DNA from: Jiella sonneratiae
GTDB lineage: Bacteria; Pseudomonadota; Alphaproteobacteria; Rhizobiales; Rhizobiaceae
Length of the DNA: 64,000 nt
NCBI RefSeq assembly: GCF_017353515.1
Contig: NZ_JAFMPY010000006.1
Location: forward strand, 124,001-188,000
Reading direction: 5' to 3'
The translations under genes were made by a program, and so were the position numbers. Of this stretch, positions 44,693-53,828 are shown piece after piece (within the stretch, counting starts at the first letter, position 1; every line of letters begins with the position of its first letter). The notes beneath the pieces were generated by a model, which searched no databases, was not told the origin of the DNA, and saw only the letters and a program-made list of their open reading frames with translations.

Positions 44693-45363
44693 CCGGCGAT
44701 CCGAAGATAGGCGTCGATCGCCGCAGCGGGCGCCGCGTCGGTGGCGAGGCGGCCGGCCTCGAAGACGAGCACGCGGTCGAAATCCGCCAGGAGCGTCAGA
44801 TCGTGGGTCACGAGCAAGACGTTCTGGGGCATCGCCGCGACCGCCGCCATGATCGCGCGGGCGTTCCGGCGGTCGAGCAGGGTCGTCGGCTCGTCGAGGA
44901 CCAGCCATTCCGGCTCGAGGATCATGACGCCGGCAAGCGCCACCAGCTGCCGCTCGCCGCCGGAAAGTTCGTGGACGAGGCGGTCGCCGAAGCCCTCCAG
45001 GCCGAAGCGGTTGAGAGTTGCCGCGACCCTTTCGGCGATCTCCGGCTTCGCCAGGCCGCGCCCCTTCAGGCCGAAGGCGAGATCCTCGCCGACGGTCGGA
45101 TAGACGATCTGGTTGTCGGGATTCTGGAACAGGAAGCCGACCTTGCGGCGCACCGCCTTCGCCTCGCGGCGGGTGTCGAGGCCGTCGACGGTGACGCGGC
45201 CAGCGCTCGGCAGCAGCAGCCCGTTGACGAGGCGCGCGAAGGAACTCTTGCCGGAGCCGTTGGCGCCGACGACGCCGATGCGCCGCTCGGCGAGCGTCAG
45301 ATCGAGCCCCGAGAGAACCGTTCGTCCGCCGCGTTCGAGCCGGACGCCCTCAATCGAGATCAT
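44689..45363 (-). CDS. bioM: Biotin ECF transporter ATP-binding protein BioM
   Basis: A 224-residue ATPase of the energy-coupling factor type: Walker A GANGSGKSS near 33-41, Q-loop LFQNPDNQIVYPTVGED, signature ELSGGERQL near 132-140 and Walker B LVLDEPTTLLD. The Q-loop NPDNQ is typical of ECF ATPases. Its start overlaps the bioY 3' end by 14 bases. Confidence 0.92.
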   Translation of the reverse strand: MISIEGVRLERGGRTVLSGLDLTLAERRIGVVGANGSGKSSFARLVNGLLLPSAGRVTVDGLDTRREAKAVRRKVGFLFQNPDNQIVYPTVGEDLAFGLKGRGLAKPEIAERVAATLNRFGLEGFGDRLVHELSGGERQLVALAGVMILEPEWLVLDEPTTLLDRRNARAIMAAVAAMPQNVLLVTHDLTLLADFDRVLVFEAGRLATDAAPAAAIDAYLRIAG

Positions 45364-45931
45364 CGCTCGGAGCGGTCCGCCAGCGGTCCTCCTGCCGGAT
45401 CATCGGATAGGCCCGCCTGACCATGACGATCGCGGCCGCCGCGAGACCGGCCTTGATGAGGTCGCCGGGGATGAAGGCGGCGGAGCCCGTGGCGGCCGTT
45501 GCCAGCGGCACGCCGCCGACGAGCGAGATCCAGGGAATGCCGATCGCGTAGAGAAGCACGATGCCGCCGGCGGCGGCGGCGAGGAAGGCGGTGACGAAGG
45601 TCAGCTTCGCCCAGAATCGCTCGACCACGAGGCCGGTGGCGAAGGCCGCGACGATCCAGCCGAAGATGAAGCCGGCGGTCGGCCCGGCAAAGATCGCCAG
45701 CCCGCCGCGGCCCCCCGACAGAAGCGGCAGGCCGGCGGCGACGAGCACCACGAAGAGCAGCATCGACAGCGCCCCGCGCTTCGCGCCGAGGATGCCGCCG
45801 GCGAGCATCGGGCCCATCGACTGGGCGGTGACCGGTACCGCGATGGCGGGAATCATCAGCGGCGGAAAGGCGCCGAGCGCGGCCATCAGCGCGGCGAAGA
45901 GCGCGATGAGGACGATGTCGCGGGTGGACAT
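45350..45931 (-). CDS. bioY: Biotin transporter substrate-binding component BioY
   Basis: A 193-residue S-component with six membrane segments. AVPVTAQSMGPMLAGGILG near 33-51 and GPTAGFIFGWIVAA near 84-97 are typical of BioY. It captures biotin and couples to BioMN. The ATG at 45931 is chosen by family alignment. No BioR operator (TTATCTATAA-like) was seen within 100 bases upstream. Confidence 0.92.
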   Translation of the reverse strand: MSTRDIVLIALFAALMAALGAFPPLMIPAIAVPVTAQSMGPMLAGGILGAKRGALSMLLFVVLVAAGLPLLSGGRGGLAIFAGPTAGFIFGWIVAAFATGLVVERFWAKLTFVTAFLAAAAGGIVLLYAIGIPWISLVGGVPLATAATGSAAFIPGDLIKAGLAAAAIVMVRRAYPMIRQEDRWRTAPSDDLD

Positions 45932-46025
45932 GGCGATGGGAAACCTTTCTTCGGGTCGTGCCGGATCAGGCGACGACTGACCGCATGGCCGGCGAAAAAT
46001 CAATGGGCACGAGCGATCGCACGTC

Positions 46026-46511
46026 TCACGCGGTGCCTTTGGCGGGCGGGGCGGGCGGTCGCCGCGTCTCGGCGCCTCCGCTGCCGGCGGCAGGCAGCTT
46101 CCGGCGCCAGCGCCCGGCGCCGTGGCCGGCGAGGATCCAGTAGACCAGCGGGAAGGTCAGCGAGGCAACGAGGATCGCCGTCTGGACGCTCATATGCGGC
46201 ACGTTCTGGCCGTAGGCGACGAAGAGGATCGCGATGCCGCCGAACAGCCCCGCGACCAGATGCAGGAGCAGCGACGACAGGCCGAAGAGTTCGCTCACCA
46301 CCATGCAGGCGACCCAGGGCATGAAGGTCACGGCACCGATCTGCAGCGTCTGGGCGCCGAAGACGAAGGCGGCCCGGCCGACGAAGATCGGGTCCATCGC
46401 GGCCGACCCTCCAATCTGCATGAACGGCCAGAGCATGGCGAAGGCCGAGGCGAGGCAGGCCGCGACATAGGCGAGCGGCACGACGAACAGGAATCTCAGG
46501 ACCGTGCCCAT
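46026..46511 (-). CDS. Hypothetical membrane protein
   Basis: A 161-residue protein with four hydrophobic segments (about 5-30, 45-70, 78-99, 108-128) and a Pro/Ala/Gly-rich cytoplasmic tail. No family recognised. It lies 94 bases upstream of bioY on the same strand, and divergent from the DUF1223 gene. G+C and codon use match its neighbours, and no shadow on the other strand is a better candidate. Confidence 0.65.
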   Translation of the reverse strand: MGTVLRFLFVVPLAYVAACLASAFAMLWPFMQIGGSAAMDPIFVGRAAFVFGAQTLQIGAVTFMPWVACMVVSELFGLSSLLLHLVAGLFGGIAILFVAYGQNVPHMSVQTAILVASLTFPLVYWILAGHGAGRWRRKLPAAGSGGAETRRPPAPPAKGTA

Positions 46512-46629
46512 CGGCGACCACCTTCTTCGATCTGCACGCGATCGTTATCGGCCCGATCGCGGCCGGACTGTAACCGCTTCGGCCGCCGCACCGAACCCCG
46601 GTCGAGGACACAATGTCGAGGAGACGACG

Positions 46630-47325
46630 ATGCCCGCCAGATGGTTTGCCGCCGCTTGCCTTGCGACCATGGCCGCGCTGCCCGCGACGGCCGGGCCGCG
46701 GCACGTGGTCGAGCTCTTCACCAGCCAGGGCTGCTCTTCCTGCCCGCCGGCCGATGCGCTTCTGCGCGGCCTGTCGGGCGAGGCCGACGTCCTGGCGCTC
46801 GGTTTCCACGTCGACTACTGGGACCGGCTCGGCTGGCCGGACACGCTCGGCTCCCCGGCCTTTTCGACTCGCCAGCGGGACTATGCCGTCCGGCGCGGCG
46901 ACGGCCAGGTCTATACGCCCCAGGCGGTGGTCGACGGCGGCGGCCATGCGGTCGGCTCCAACGCCGTGGCGATCGCCGGGCTGATGGGCGCGCCGCTGCC
47001 GGTCGAGATCGCGGTCGACCGCAAGGCCGGAACGGTCAGGATCGGCGCTGGAAAGGAAAGGGCGGGTTCGGGCGGGGCGACGCTCTGGCGCGTCGACTAC
47101 ACCCGCACCGCGTCGGTACCGATCGGAAGGGGCGAGAACCGCGGCCGCACGGTCACCTACGTCAACGCCGTCCGCGGCCTGACGCCGCTCGGACGGTGGA
47201 CCGGCACGCCGGCACGCTTCGATCTCGGCCGCTGCGGCGCGGCGAAGGGCGCCGACGCCTGTGCCGTCGTCCTGCAGGCGGACAGTGACGGCCGGCCCGG
47301 CGCCATCCTCGGCGCGGCGGACTGA
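46630..47325 (+). CDS. DUF1223 thioredoxin-like secreted protein
   Basis: A 231-residue protein with a signal peptide (to about PATAGP) and a thioredoxin-type domain: VELFTSQGCSSCPPAD near 28-43 has a C-x-x-C pair, followed by FHVDYWDRLGWPD, a DUF1223 mark. GAGGAGACGACG just upstream supports the ATG. Members are thought to act on thiols in the periplasm; the precise role is not established. Confidence 0.9.
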   Translation: MPARWFAAACLATMAALPATAGPRHVVELFTSQGCSSCPPADALLRGLSGEADVLALGFHVDYWDRLGWPDTLGSPAFSTRQRDYAVRRGDGQVYTPQAVVDGGGHAVGSNAVAIAGLMGAPLPVEIAVDRKAGTVRIGAGKERAGSGGATLWRVDYTRTASVPIGRGENRGRTVTYVNAVRGLTPLGRWTGTPARFDLGRCGAAKGADACAVVLQADSDGRPGAILGAAD

Positions 47326-47344
47326 GGGCAAATACGGTCGTCTT

Positions 47345-47650
47345 TCACGCGTCGCCGGGCGCACCGTGGAAATGTGCGTCGACGTCGGCATGGCCTTCCA
47401 GGATGTTGACGATCTCGAGGGTTTCGCGATCGTCGAGATATCGGATGTAGATGACATAGCCGCGGAACGCATAGCTCCGGATGTCACGCCGAAGCTCCGG
47501 GCGCGGGGTGCCGAGAAGGCCCGGAAGGCCTAAAGGAGTGGCACATTTCAGGCGCAACAGGTCGATGAAGCGTCGCCCGACCGACAGGCTGCCGCTTTGC
47601 CGGGTGACGTCGGTGAGGATTTCCACCAGATCGGTCCGAGCGGACCTCAA
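47345..47650 (-). CDS. ParE/RelE-type toxin, possibly degraded (no standard start)
   Basis: About 101 residues with the ParE core: RSARTDLVEILTDV, RRFIDLLRLKC, GLLGTPRPELRRDIRSY and YVIYIRYLDDRETLEIVNIL. The first beta strand (IRIRHL) lies upstream of the TTG at 47650, but only a stop codon, and no ATG, GTG or TTG, precedes it in frame. The start may be mutated or displaced by a frameshift. No antitoxin gene of normal form is next to it; a helix-rich fragment ending at 47772 on the same strand is the only possible remnant. It may be inactive. Confidence 0.6.
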   Translation of the reverse strand: MRSARTDLVEILTDVTRQSGSLSVGRRFIDLLRLKCATPLGLPGLLGTPRPELRRDIRSYAFRGYVIYIRYLDDRETLEIVNILEGHADVDAHFHGAPGDA

Positions 47651-47874
47651 ATGTCTGATACGGATTCCGGCAGATCACTTCGTGATGCCGGAAACAAAGA
47701 CGCTCATTCGCCGCGCGGGCTTGATACGAGCCCCGCTCTGATCGAGCGGATCTCGTATGAGGCGTGGCACCTCAGTAGCCTTGTTCGGCCAACTCCGCCG
47801 CTCGTGCTTCGAGGGCCGCGTCGATGTCGGCCTCAAGTCGCCTCGCCGCCGGCGGGGCAAGGTCTTCGGGGCGA

Positions 47875-48876
47875 TTACTGGATGTTCCCGCTGCACCTGA
47901 AGAACGCGTCGAGCGCCTTGTTGCTTCCCCCAAGATCGGTTTCCAGGATGATGTTCGGTCCGCTGAACGACACCTGCCGGGAGTTGGGGATCGCATCGTC
48001 CAGATAGCCCGGGCCGTCGCTGCGCCCCTGGGTGATGCGGGCCCATTTCTCGCCGTCGCGCCCCTCGATGATCTCGACGACGGAATCCGTCGGCGCGTCC
48101 CGCGGCCCGAAGCCGACCTTGACGGGAATGCGCTGGCCAAGACGGCCCATCTCGCCGCCGTCCTTGAAATCGATATAGCTGTTGTCCCGGTCGATTTCGA
48201 AGCGCAGGTTGCCCTTGGCGGAATCGTAGGTCTCGCAGGCAACGACCCGGCCGCCTTCGCGAAACTCGTTGATGATCCACGAGCCCGCCTTGCCGAAGCG
48301 CGCGGCCGTCGCCTCCGTCGGCTCGGGCGCCGCCGCGGACGCGGCCTCGCCGGAACGGCCGACGCATTCCTTGACCTTCAGCACCGCCGCCGTCGAACCC
48401 GACAGGGCGAAGTCGTAGTCGGCCTTGCCGACGCCGAGAACAGCAGCCTTGCCCTGGCGCAGGCCGTCGAGTTCGGCCTCGCCGAGCCAGGCGATCGTCC
48501 AGCGGCCGGTTGCCGTCCCCGAAATGAAGTCGCCGCCTCTCTGATAGCCCTGGCCGGAGCCCGCACCGTCGATCCGAAGCGTGCCCCGCCAGTCGGGCCG
48601 GGAGACGACCGGCACCGCGAGCTGCCACTGCTGGCCGTCCCAGCCGAGGCGGAAGGCCGAGCCGTCGCTGCGCCTTGCCTCGGCAAAGCAATAGGCGAAC
48701 TTCCCGCGGGCCCTCGCGGCGAAGACGCGCCATCCCCGCGTGTCGGCGTAGAAAGATTCGCCCTTCGGCGCTGCGACGATGTCGTAGCCGCCGTAATCGT
48801 TCTGCTGGGCCGTGGCCGACCCGGCGAAAGTCAGCGCGATGGTCGCACCCAGGACGAGGTTTTGCCAACCGAACAC
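47875..48876 (-). CDS. Secreted protein of unknown function, probably two related domains
   Basis: A 333-residue protein starting at a GTG with AAAGGTGA upstream and opening a signal peptide (cleavage after ATAQ). Two halves look similar: GWRVFAARARGKFAYCFAE (about 48-66) and SWIINEFREGGRVVACETYD (about 200-219) each start a beta-rich stretch with a Cys at the same place, and each is followed by an R-x-x-x-D segment. The first half is reminiscent of IalB-like domains. Function unknown. Confidence 0.6.
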   Translation of the reverse strand: MFGWQNLVLGATIALTFAGSATAQQNDYGGYDIVAAPKGESFYADTRGWRVFAARARGKFAYCFAEARRSDGSAFRLGWDGQQWQLAVPVVSRPDWRGTLRIDGAGSGQGYQRGGDFISGTATGRWTIAWLGEAELDGLRQGKAAVLGVGKADYDFALSGSTAAVLKVKECVGRSGEAASAAAPEPTEATAARFGKAGSWIINEFREGGRVVACETYDSAKGNLRFEIDRDNSYIDFKDGGEMGRLGQRIPVKVGFGPRDAPTDSVVEIIEGRDGEKWARITQGRSDGPGYLDDAIPNSRQVSFSGPNIILETDLGGSNKALDAFFRCSGNIQ

Positions 48877-48959
48877 GGATCACCTTTGACGCGGGGAGAG
48901 AGAGGATGGAGGCTTCGATGGGGGCGGCGGAGGCAACCGCCGCAACGTTTGACGGTCGG

Positions 48960-49373
48960 CTACGGATGCATCATCCGGATCATCGCATCCGGAGCGCCCT
49001 GCGGCTTGGTCTTGCCGAACCAGGATCTTCCCTCCAGGGAATTGAAGTCTCCGAGCCAGAACTCGTAGTAGGTCGGAATGATCGACGGCACGACGAACCT
49101 GTAGATCTGGTTCTTTTCCGTAAAACCGACCTTCCAGCACGAGCCGTTCAAGCAATAATTGACCTTGTTTCCCATCAGAAGTTCGATGGAGGAGTGATTG
49201 TCCTTCGTGATCCCTTTGCGGATTTCGGGGATGTAGATCCAGCTGCCGCTCCAGCTCAAGGTGCCCTGAACCTTGATGACATGCGCCTTCTCGGGGCCGG
49301 CAGCCGGGGCTTCCGCCGTGAACCCGGCAATCGAGACGGTCGCATATGCCAATGCCGCCAGTAATGCCTGCAT
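48960..49373 (-). CDS. Secreted small protein of unknown function
   Basis: A 137-residue protein with a signal peptide (cleavage near EAPAAG) and a beta-rich mature part with two close cysteines (NYCLNGSCWKVGF). Codon use is less G+C-rich than the surroundings. It lies 83 bases upstream of the two-domain secreted protein on the same strand. No family recognised. Confidence 0.55.
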   Translation of the reverse strand: MQALLAALAYATVSIAGFTAEAPAAGPEKAHVIKVQGTLSWSGSWIYIPEIRKGITKDNHSSIELLMGNKVNYCLNGSCWKVGFTEKNQIYRFVVPSIIPTYYEFWLGDFNSLEGRSWFGKTKPQGAPDAMIRMMHP

Positions 49374-50003
49374 GATCCTGCCGATCTCCGTGCGCTCGCG
49401 CTCATTCGAATCTTGACGGCCGACACCCGACGACCGTTGCAGCTTCCGGCGTCAGCCGCCCTCGGCCTTCCTGCATCTTGCACGGCGCGCGGACGCCCCG
49501 GCGGTGGCAGCGTCGATCTTCCCGCGGTCGGACAGCACGACAAAGCACTGCCGCGCTGCTTGCGCAGGCGCATTGCAACTTCCGGCAATTCCGACTTTCA
49601 GGATGACCGACATTCCCCAGGGGAACGTACTATGCCGTCGATGCCGCGATGGCAAGTCGAATCATCGGCGCGACCCCATGACGGTGAAGTCGGCGCTTTC
49701 GCCATCGAATTTCGATGATTTGGGCTCGAAGCCGGAAGGTGCCGCCGCCCCGGACCGGGTTTTGCTCTGAAGCGAGATGGCCGGCACGGACGGACATGCG
49801 GACCCGCGCCCCGAGCGCCCTCGCGAACGTCGTGTTGGCGCGATGATGGCGACGCGTCCGCTCGCCCGGCACAGCCGGATGCGCAGACGAATTTTCGACG
49901 CCAAGCCGGGCCACGTTAGAAAACCGGATCGGCCGCCATCAGCCGGCTTCGATGCCTCACGGCATCGGACCGGCTTCGGACCGGCGTCACCCCGGCACAG
50001 GTC
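49374..50003. other. Intergenic region without recognised gene
   Basis: 630 bases between the small secreted protein and rlmN. Short open frames on both strands lack ribosome sites and recognisable domains. No repeat or RNA was identified. Confidence 0.5.
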
Positions 50004-51248
50004 TCACTCGGCCGCCGCCAGAGCCTCGCGGTCCTTCTTGCGCATCCGCTCCGATTCCGATTTCAGCTGGCCGCAGGCGGCGAAGATGTCGCGGCCGCGC
50101 GGGGTGCGGATCGGCGAGGCGTAGCCGGCCTGGTTGACGAAGTCGGCGAAGCGCTCGATCTGGTCCCAGTCGGAGCATTCGTAGGCCGAGCCCGGCCAGG
50201 GATTGAACGGGATCAGGTTTATCTTCGCCGGAATGCCCTTCAGCACGCGCACGAGCTCCTTCGCGTCGTCGAGGCTGTCGTTGACGCCCTTCAGCATGAC
50301 GTATTCGAAGGTGATCCGCCGGGCGTTCGAAAGGCCCGGATAGGTCCGGCAGGCATCGAGCAGCTCCTTGAGCGGATATTTCCGGTTGATCGGCACCAGC
50401 TCGTCGCGCAACGCGTCGCGGACGGCATGGAGCGAGATCGCCAGCATCACGCCCATCTCCTCGCCGGTCTTTGCGATCATCGGCACGACGCCGGAGGTCG
50501 AGAGCGTGATCCGCCGCTTCGACAGCGCCAGACCCTCGCCGTCGGAGACGACGGCCAGCGCCGCCTTCACGGCGTCGAAATTGTAGAGCGGCTCGCCCAT
50601 GCCCATCATCACGACGTTGGAGACGAGGCGGCCTTCGGAGGGAACGATCGCGCCGGCGGGCGTCTCGGCATCGGGAAAGTCGCCGAGTCGATCGCGCGCC
50701 AAGAGCACCTGGCCGACGATCTCGTCGGCGGTGAGGTTGCGGACGAGCCGCTGGGTGCCGGTGTGGCAGAAGGTGCAGGTGAGGGTGCAGCCGACCTGGG
50801 AGGAGACGCAGAGCGTGCCGCGGCCTTCCTCGGGGATGTAGACCGTCTCGATCTCGACCGGCCGGCCCGCCCCCTTGGCCGGAAAGCGCAGCACCCATTT
50901 GCGGGTGCCGTCGACCGAGACCTGCTCGGTGACGATCTCCGGCCGTGCGATGGTGAAGGCGGCGGCCAGCTTTTCCCGCAGCTCCCTCGAGACGTTGGCC
51001 ATCTGCGAAAAATCCGAGACGCCGCGGACGTAGAGCCAGTGCCAGAGCTGGGCGACGCGCATCTTGATCTGCCGCTCGGGCACGCCGACGGAGGCAAGCG
51101 CCGCGCCGAGTTCCTCGCGCGACAGGCCGATCAACGAGGGCGTCTCGCCGAGCGGCTGCGGGACGGCCGGGATCGCGGCGGCGGCGAGCGCCCGTTCGGC
51201 GAGCGCGGCGCGGCTTTCCTGCGGCTTCAGGTCGATCGAAACGGCCAT
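50004..51248 (-). CDS. rlmN: 23S rRNA/tRNA adenine-C2 methyltransferase RlmN
   Basis: A 414-residue radical-SAM enzyme methylating A2503 of 23S rRNA and A37 of some tRNAs. The iron-sulfur motif CTLTCTFC (C-x3-C-x2-C) is near 154-161, and the methyl-carrying Cys is in FAACGQL near 390. [11 protein letters not shown] and [19 protein letters not shown] are typical. ATG 51248 is taken as start; the upstream 23 codons lack support. Confidence 0.96.
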   Translation of the reverse strand: MAVSIDLKPQESRAALAERALAAAAIPAVPQPLGETPSLIGLSREELGAALASVGVPERQIKMRVAQLWHWLYVRGVSDFSQMANVSRELREKLAAAFTIARPEIVTEQVSVDGTRKWVLRFPAKGAGRPVEIETVYIPEEGRGTLCVSSQVGCTLTCTFCHTGTQRLVRNLTADEIVGQVLLARDRLGDFPDAETPAGAIVPSEGRLVSNVVMMGMGEPLYNFDAVKAALAVVSDGEGLALSKRRITLSTSGVVPMIAKTGEEMGVMLAISLHAVRDALRDELVPINRKYPLKELLDACRTYPGLSNARRITFEYVMLKGVNDSLDDAKELVRVLKGIPAKINLIPFNPWPGSAYECSDWDQIERFADFVNQAGYASPIRTPRGRDIFAACGQLKSESERMRKKDREALAAAE

Positions 51249-51522
51249 GACGGTCCTTCGCGAAATCGTCTTGCCGGCGGCGCATCGCGGCCGGCTGGGT
51301 CGAGCGCTGCCACCCAAGGCGCGCGGATGTGTCGGATTTCAGGAACACATGCCCGTTTTGCCCCGATACTTCAAGGTGCGGGGATGTGCCGAGCCGATCG
51401 CGCGAAGCCGGGGCCCGCATTTGCGATTGGCCTGATCTCCCCACAAGGGCGGAGATCGAAGCGTCAGCGACGGCGCTCGCATTCAGGCGATCGCGCCGGC
51501 GACCTGGGGTGCCGCCTTGCCG

Positions 51523-52332
51523 TCAGCCGTCGTCGTTCGGAATGTTCAGGATCTGGCCGCAGGCCTTGCAGTGGACGGCGTCCGGGTCGTGCCGCTGAAG
51601 GCCGCATTGCGGGCAGGGATGGTGGACCTTCGACGGCTTGAAGATCGCCTGGGCGAGTTGCACGAACAGGCTGATGCCGATGATCATGACGACGATGGCG
51701 GTCAGCTTGCCCCAGGGGCCTTCCAGCGTGATGTCGCCGTAGCCGGTCGTCGTCACCGAGGCGACGGTGAAGTACAGCGCGTCGAGATAGCCTTCGAGGC
51801 CGGAGCTCTGGCGAAAGAAGAAGGTGTAGATGAAGCCCGTCGCCAGAAACAGGAAGGTGACGAGATTGACCACCGCCCGCGCCGGCAATTCCCATTCGGC
51901 AAGGCCGCGGCGCTTCAGCGGCTGCCACAGCCGTCCGCTCTTCGACAGCGACCAGAGACGCAGGATCCTCAGGAAACCGAAGTTGATCAGCGCATAGGGC
52001 AGAAGCAGCGTGACGAGGATCAAGACGTCGAGGAGGACCAGCGGCTGGCGCAGCCGGCGAAACGGCCGGGGCACCGCCAGCATGCGCGCCGCGATGTCGA
52101 TGAAGAGCACGGCGGCGACACTGTAGTCGACGGCGAGAAAGGCCTGGGTGCCTTTCAGGACCGGCTGGGCGATGAACAGCGCGATGATCGCAAGGTCGAC
52201 GGTCAGGGCGGCCGTCTGAAAGCGCATGGCGGCTTTGCCGTCGCCGTAATAGAGCCGGCGAAGCCTCGATCTGAGGCGGGCGAGGGGCGCATCGTAGCGC
52301 GGCGCTCTGGCCGGGTGGGGCGATGTCGGCAT
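51523..52332 (-). CDS. Voltage-gated-type potassium channel with C-terminal zinc ribbon
   Basis: A 269-residue six-TM ion channel. S4 region FLRILRLWSLSKSGRLW near 121-137 carries spaced Arg/Lys; the pore has the filter TTTGYGDIT near 198-206 (K+-type GYGD). After S6 comes a short C-terminal zinc ribbon, C-P-Q-C ... C-K-A-C (about 243-262). The TTTGYG filter is a variant of TVGYG. The added ribbon may sense metal or redox state. Long overlapping frames on both strands are shadows. Confidence 0.88.
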   Translation of the reverse strand: MPTSPHPARAPRYDAPLARLRSRLRRLYYGDGKAAMRFQTAALTVDLAIIALFIAQPVLKGTQAFLAVDYSVAAVLFIDIAARMLAVPRPFRRLRQPLVLLDVLILVTLLLPYALINFGFLRILRLWSLSKSGRLWQPLKRRGLAEWELPARAVVNLVTFLFLATGFIYTFFFRQSSGLEGYLDALYFTVASVTTTGYGDITLEGPWGKLTAIVVMIIGISLFVQLAQAIFKPSKVHHPCPQCGLQRHDPDAVHCKACGQILNIPNDDG

Positions 52333-52468
52333 CCGGTTCCTTGAGCGCGCCGGTTCCTTGAGCGCGAAGCTGTCCCGGGGCCATATAGGCCGAAGCCCGG
52401 ACGATCGACCGCTTCAGGCCGCCCGCGGCGCGGTCGTCTGCCTCTCAACCTTTCGGAGGTTCATCCCC

Positions 52469-52786
52469 ATGTCAGCACCGACGCCCTTAAACGAGGAGCG
52501 CCCTCGCATCGCGATCACCTATTGCACCCAGTGCCAGTGGCTGCTCAGGGCGGCGTGGATGGCGCAGGAACTGCTCTCGACCTTTTCCACCGATCTCGGC
52601 GAGGTGGCGCTGGTGCCGGGGACGGGCGGCGTCTTCGAGATCCGCTATCGCGACGGCGCGAGCGAGGCGCTGATCTGGGAACGCAAGGCCGACGGCGGCT
52701 TTCCGGAGGCGAAGGTGCTGAAGCAGCGGGTGCGCGACCGCCTCGATCCGGAACGGGATCTCGGCCACAGCGACCGGCAGCGATGA
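52469..52786 (+). CDS. SelT/SelW/SelH (Rdx) family selenoprotein-W-like protein, Cys form
   Basis: A 105-residue thioredoxin-like protein. The redox motif is C-T-Q-C in ITYCTQCQWLLRAAW near 18-32, followed by GEVALVPGTGGVFEI and LIWERKADGGFPEAKVLKQ. Cys stands where some relatives carry selenocysteine. GGAGG nine bases upstream fixes the ATG. Bacterial members are small cytoplasmic redox proteins of unclear target. Confidence 0.9.
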   Translation: MSAPTPLNEERPRIAITYCTQCQWLLRAAWMAQELLSTFSTDLGEVALVPGTGGVFEIRYRDGASEALIWERKADGGFPEAKVLKQRVRDRLDPERDLGHSDRQR

Positions 52787-52799
52787 CGCCCGCTGTCGA

Positions 52800-52988
52800 T
52801 CAGCGGCGTCTCAGAACGACGTAGACGCAGAGCCACCCCGCGAGGATCGCGGCCGCCCCGGCGAGCTTGATGCCACCGCCGTAGCCGGCATCCGCGAGAA
52901 AGTTGAACGCCACGAAGGCGCTGACGAAGGCGGCGAAGACGTAGAGGTCGAAGGTCAGATCCCTGAGGAACGAGACGATGAACCTCAT
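52800..52988 (-). CDS. Small two-TM membrane protein
   Basis: A 62-residue protein with two hydrophobic helices (about 15-33 and 40-58) and a basic end (VLRRR). Its ATG overlaps the stop of the upstream 217-residue gene by four bases (ATGA), which supports it as real and co-translated. No family recognised. Confidence 0.65.
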   Translation of the reverse strand: MRFIVSFLRDLTFDLYVFAAFVSAFVAFNFLADAGYGGGIKLAGAAAILAGWLCVYVVLRRR

Positions 52989-53638
52989 TCGAGGTAGCTC
53001 TCGAACCTGGTGAAGGCGGCGCGCGACTGCGGGTCGCTGCCGGCGATGATTGCAGCCAGCGCGACGAACGGCGCGAGCTCGTCCTCGACCAGCCCGTAGA
53101 GCATGTCGAGGTTGCCGTCGGCCAGCTTCTGCCAGAGCCGGGGGTCGATCTTCCTGAGCCGCTTGGAGGCGTTCGACGCCTGCTCGATCGTTCCCTGGAT
53201 CGAGATCGGCATCAGGGCGACGCTCATAACCCTGTTCGCCGCCTGCTTGCTGATCACCCGGGCCACCGTCTTTGCGCCGATCTTCGCGACGACGATGTCG
53301 GTCACGGTCTTGACGATGAATTTCTTCGTCGCACGGCTCGCCACGATCTTCATTCCGCGCAGGGCGAGATGATCGGCAAGCTTTTCGATCGCGGAGGCGG
53401 GAAGGCGTTCCAGCGATTCCGAGACGACGATCGTGATGACGCTCATCAGGATGCCGCGGTTCTCGAAGGCAGCCTTCATCAGCGCCCAGACGCGTCTGTC
53501 CTCGGCAAAGTTCTCGCGCTGGATGTCGCGGCCTAGAACGCCGCTGTCCTCCACCGTTCGCCGCGCGCCGTAATACAGCCCGATCGGAATGGACGCCACG
53601 CCGTCGACCACCGCACCACCGACATCAAGTATCCGCAT
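52985..53638 (-). CDS. Hypothetical protein, co-encoded with small membrane protein
   Basis: A 217-residue, mostly helical protein with hydrophobic stretches (about 8-25, 63-75, 135-150, 190-202) but no clear membrane topology. It overlaps the next gene by four bases. A promoter is visible (TTGTGT at 53697-53692, 16 bases, TATTTT at 53675-53670). Repeated Lys/Val-rich segments (KKFIVKTVTDIVVAKIGAK) could be amphipathic helices. It might, with its small membrane partner, form a membrane-associated pair; no function assigned. Confidence 0.65.
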   Translation of the reverse strand: MRILDVGGAVVDGVASIPIGLYYGARRTVEDSGVLGRDIQRENFAEDRRVWALMKAAFENRGILMSVITIVVSESLERLPASAIEKLADHLALRGMKIVASRATKKFIVKTVTDIVVAKIGAKTVARVISKQAANRVMSVALMPISIQGTIEQASNASKRLRKIDPRLWQKLADGNLDMLYGLVEDELAPFVALAAIIAGSDPQSRAAFTRFESYLE

Positions 53639-53669
53639 CGCGCCGCGCTCGTCCCAACAATATCAACCG

Positions 53670-53697
53670 AAAATAGCATATTCCTGAACATACACAA
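53670..53697 (-). promoter_or_regulatory. Sigma-70-like promoter of the two-gene hypothetical unit
   Basis: On the minus strand TTGTGT (53697-53692) and TATTTT (53675-53670) are 16 bases apart, in a locally AT-rich stretch about 30 bases before the ATG at 53638. Confidence 0.4.
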
Positions 53698-53828
53698 TCT
53701 TTGATTTAGCATATGGCGCGTCGGGCCGGCCCGTCTTGCGGCGGGGGCCCGGCCATTCCATGAGCCGTCGAGGACGATGCCGTCCGCAGGCGCCGCCACA
53801 TGCCGATTTCAGCAGACAATCCACGGCG

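Noticed and set aside
45932-46030. BioR operator before bioY
   Set aside because: No TTATCTATAA-like sequence was seen.
47675-48883. Long minus-strand frame over the secreted-protein gene
   Set aside because: Arg/Gly/Pro-rich shadow; the other frame (47875-48876) has a signal peptide and a ribosome site.
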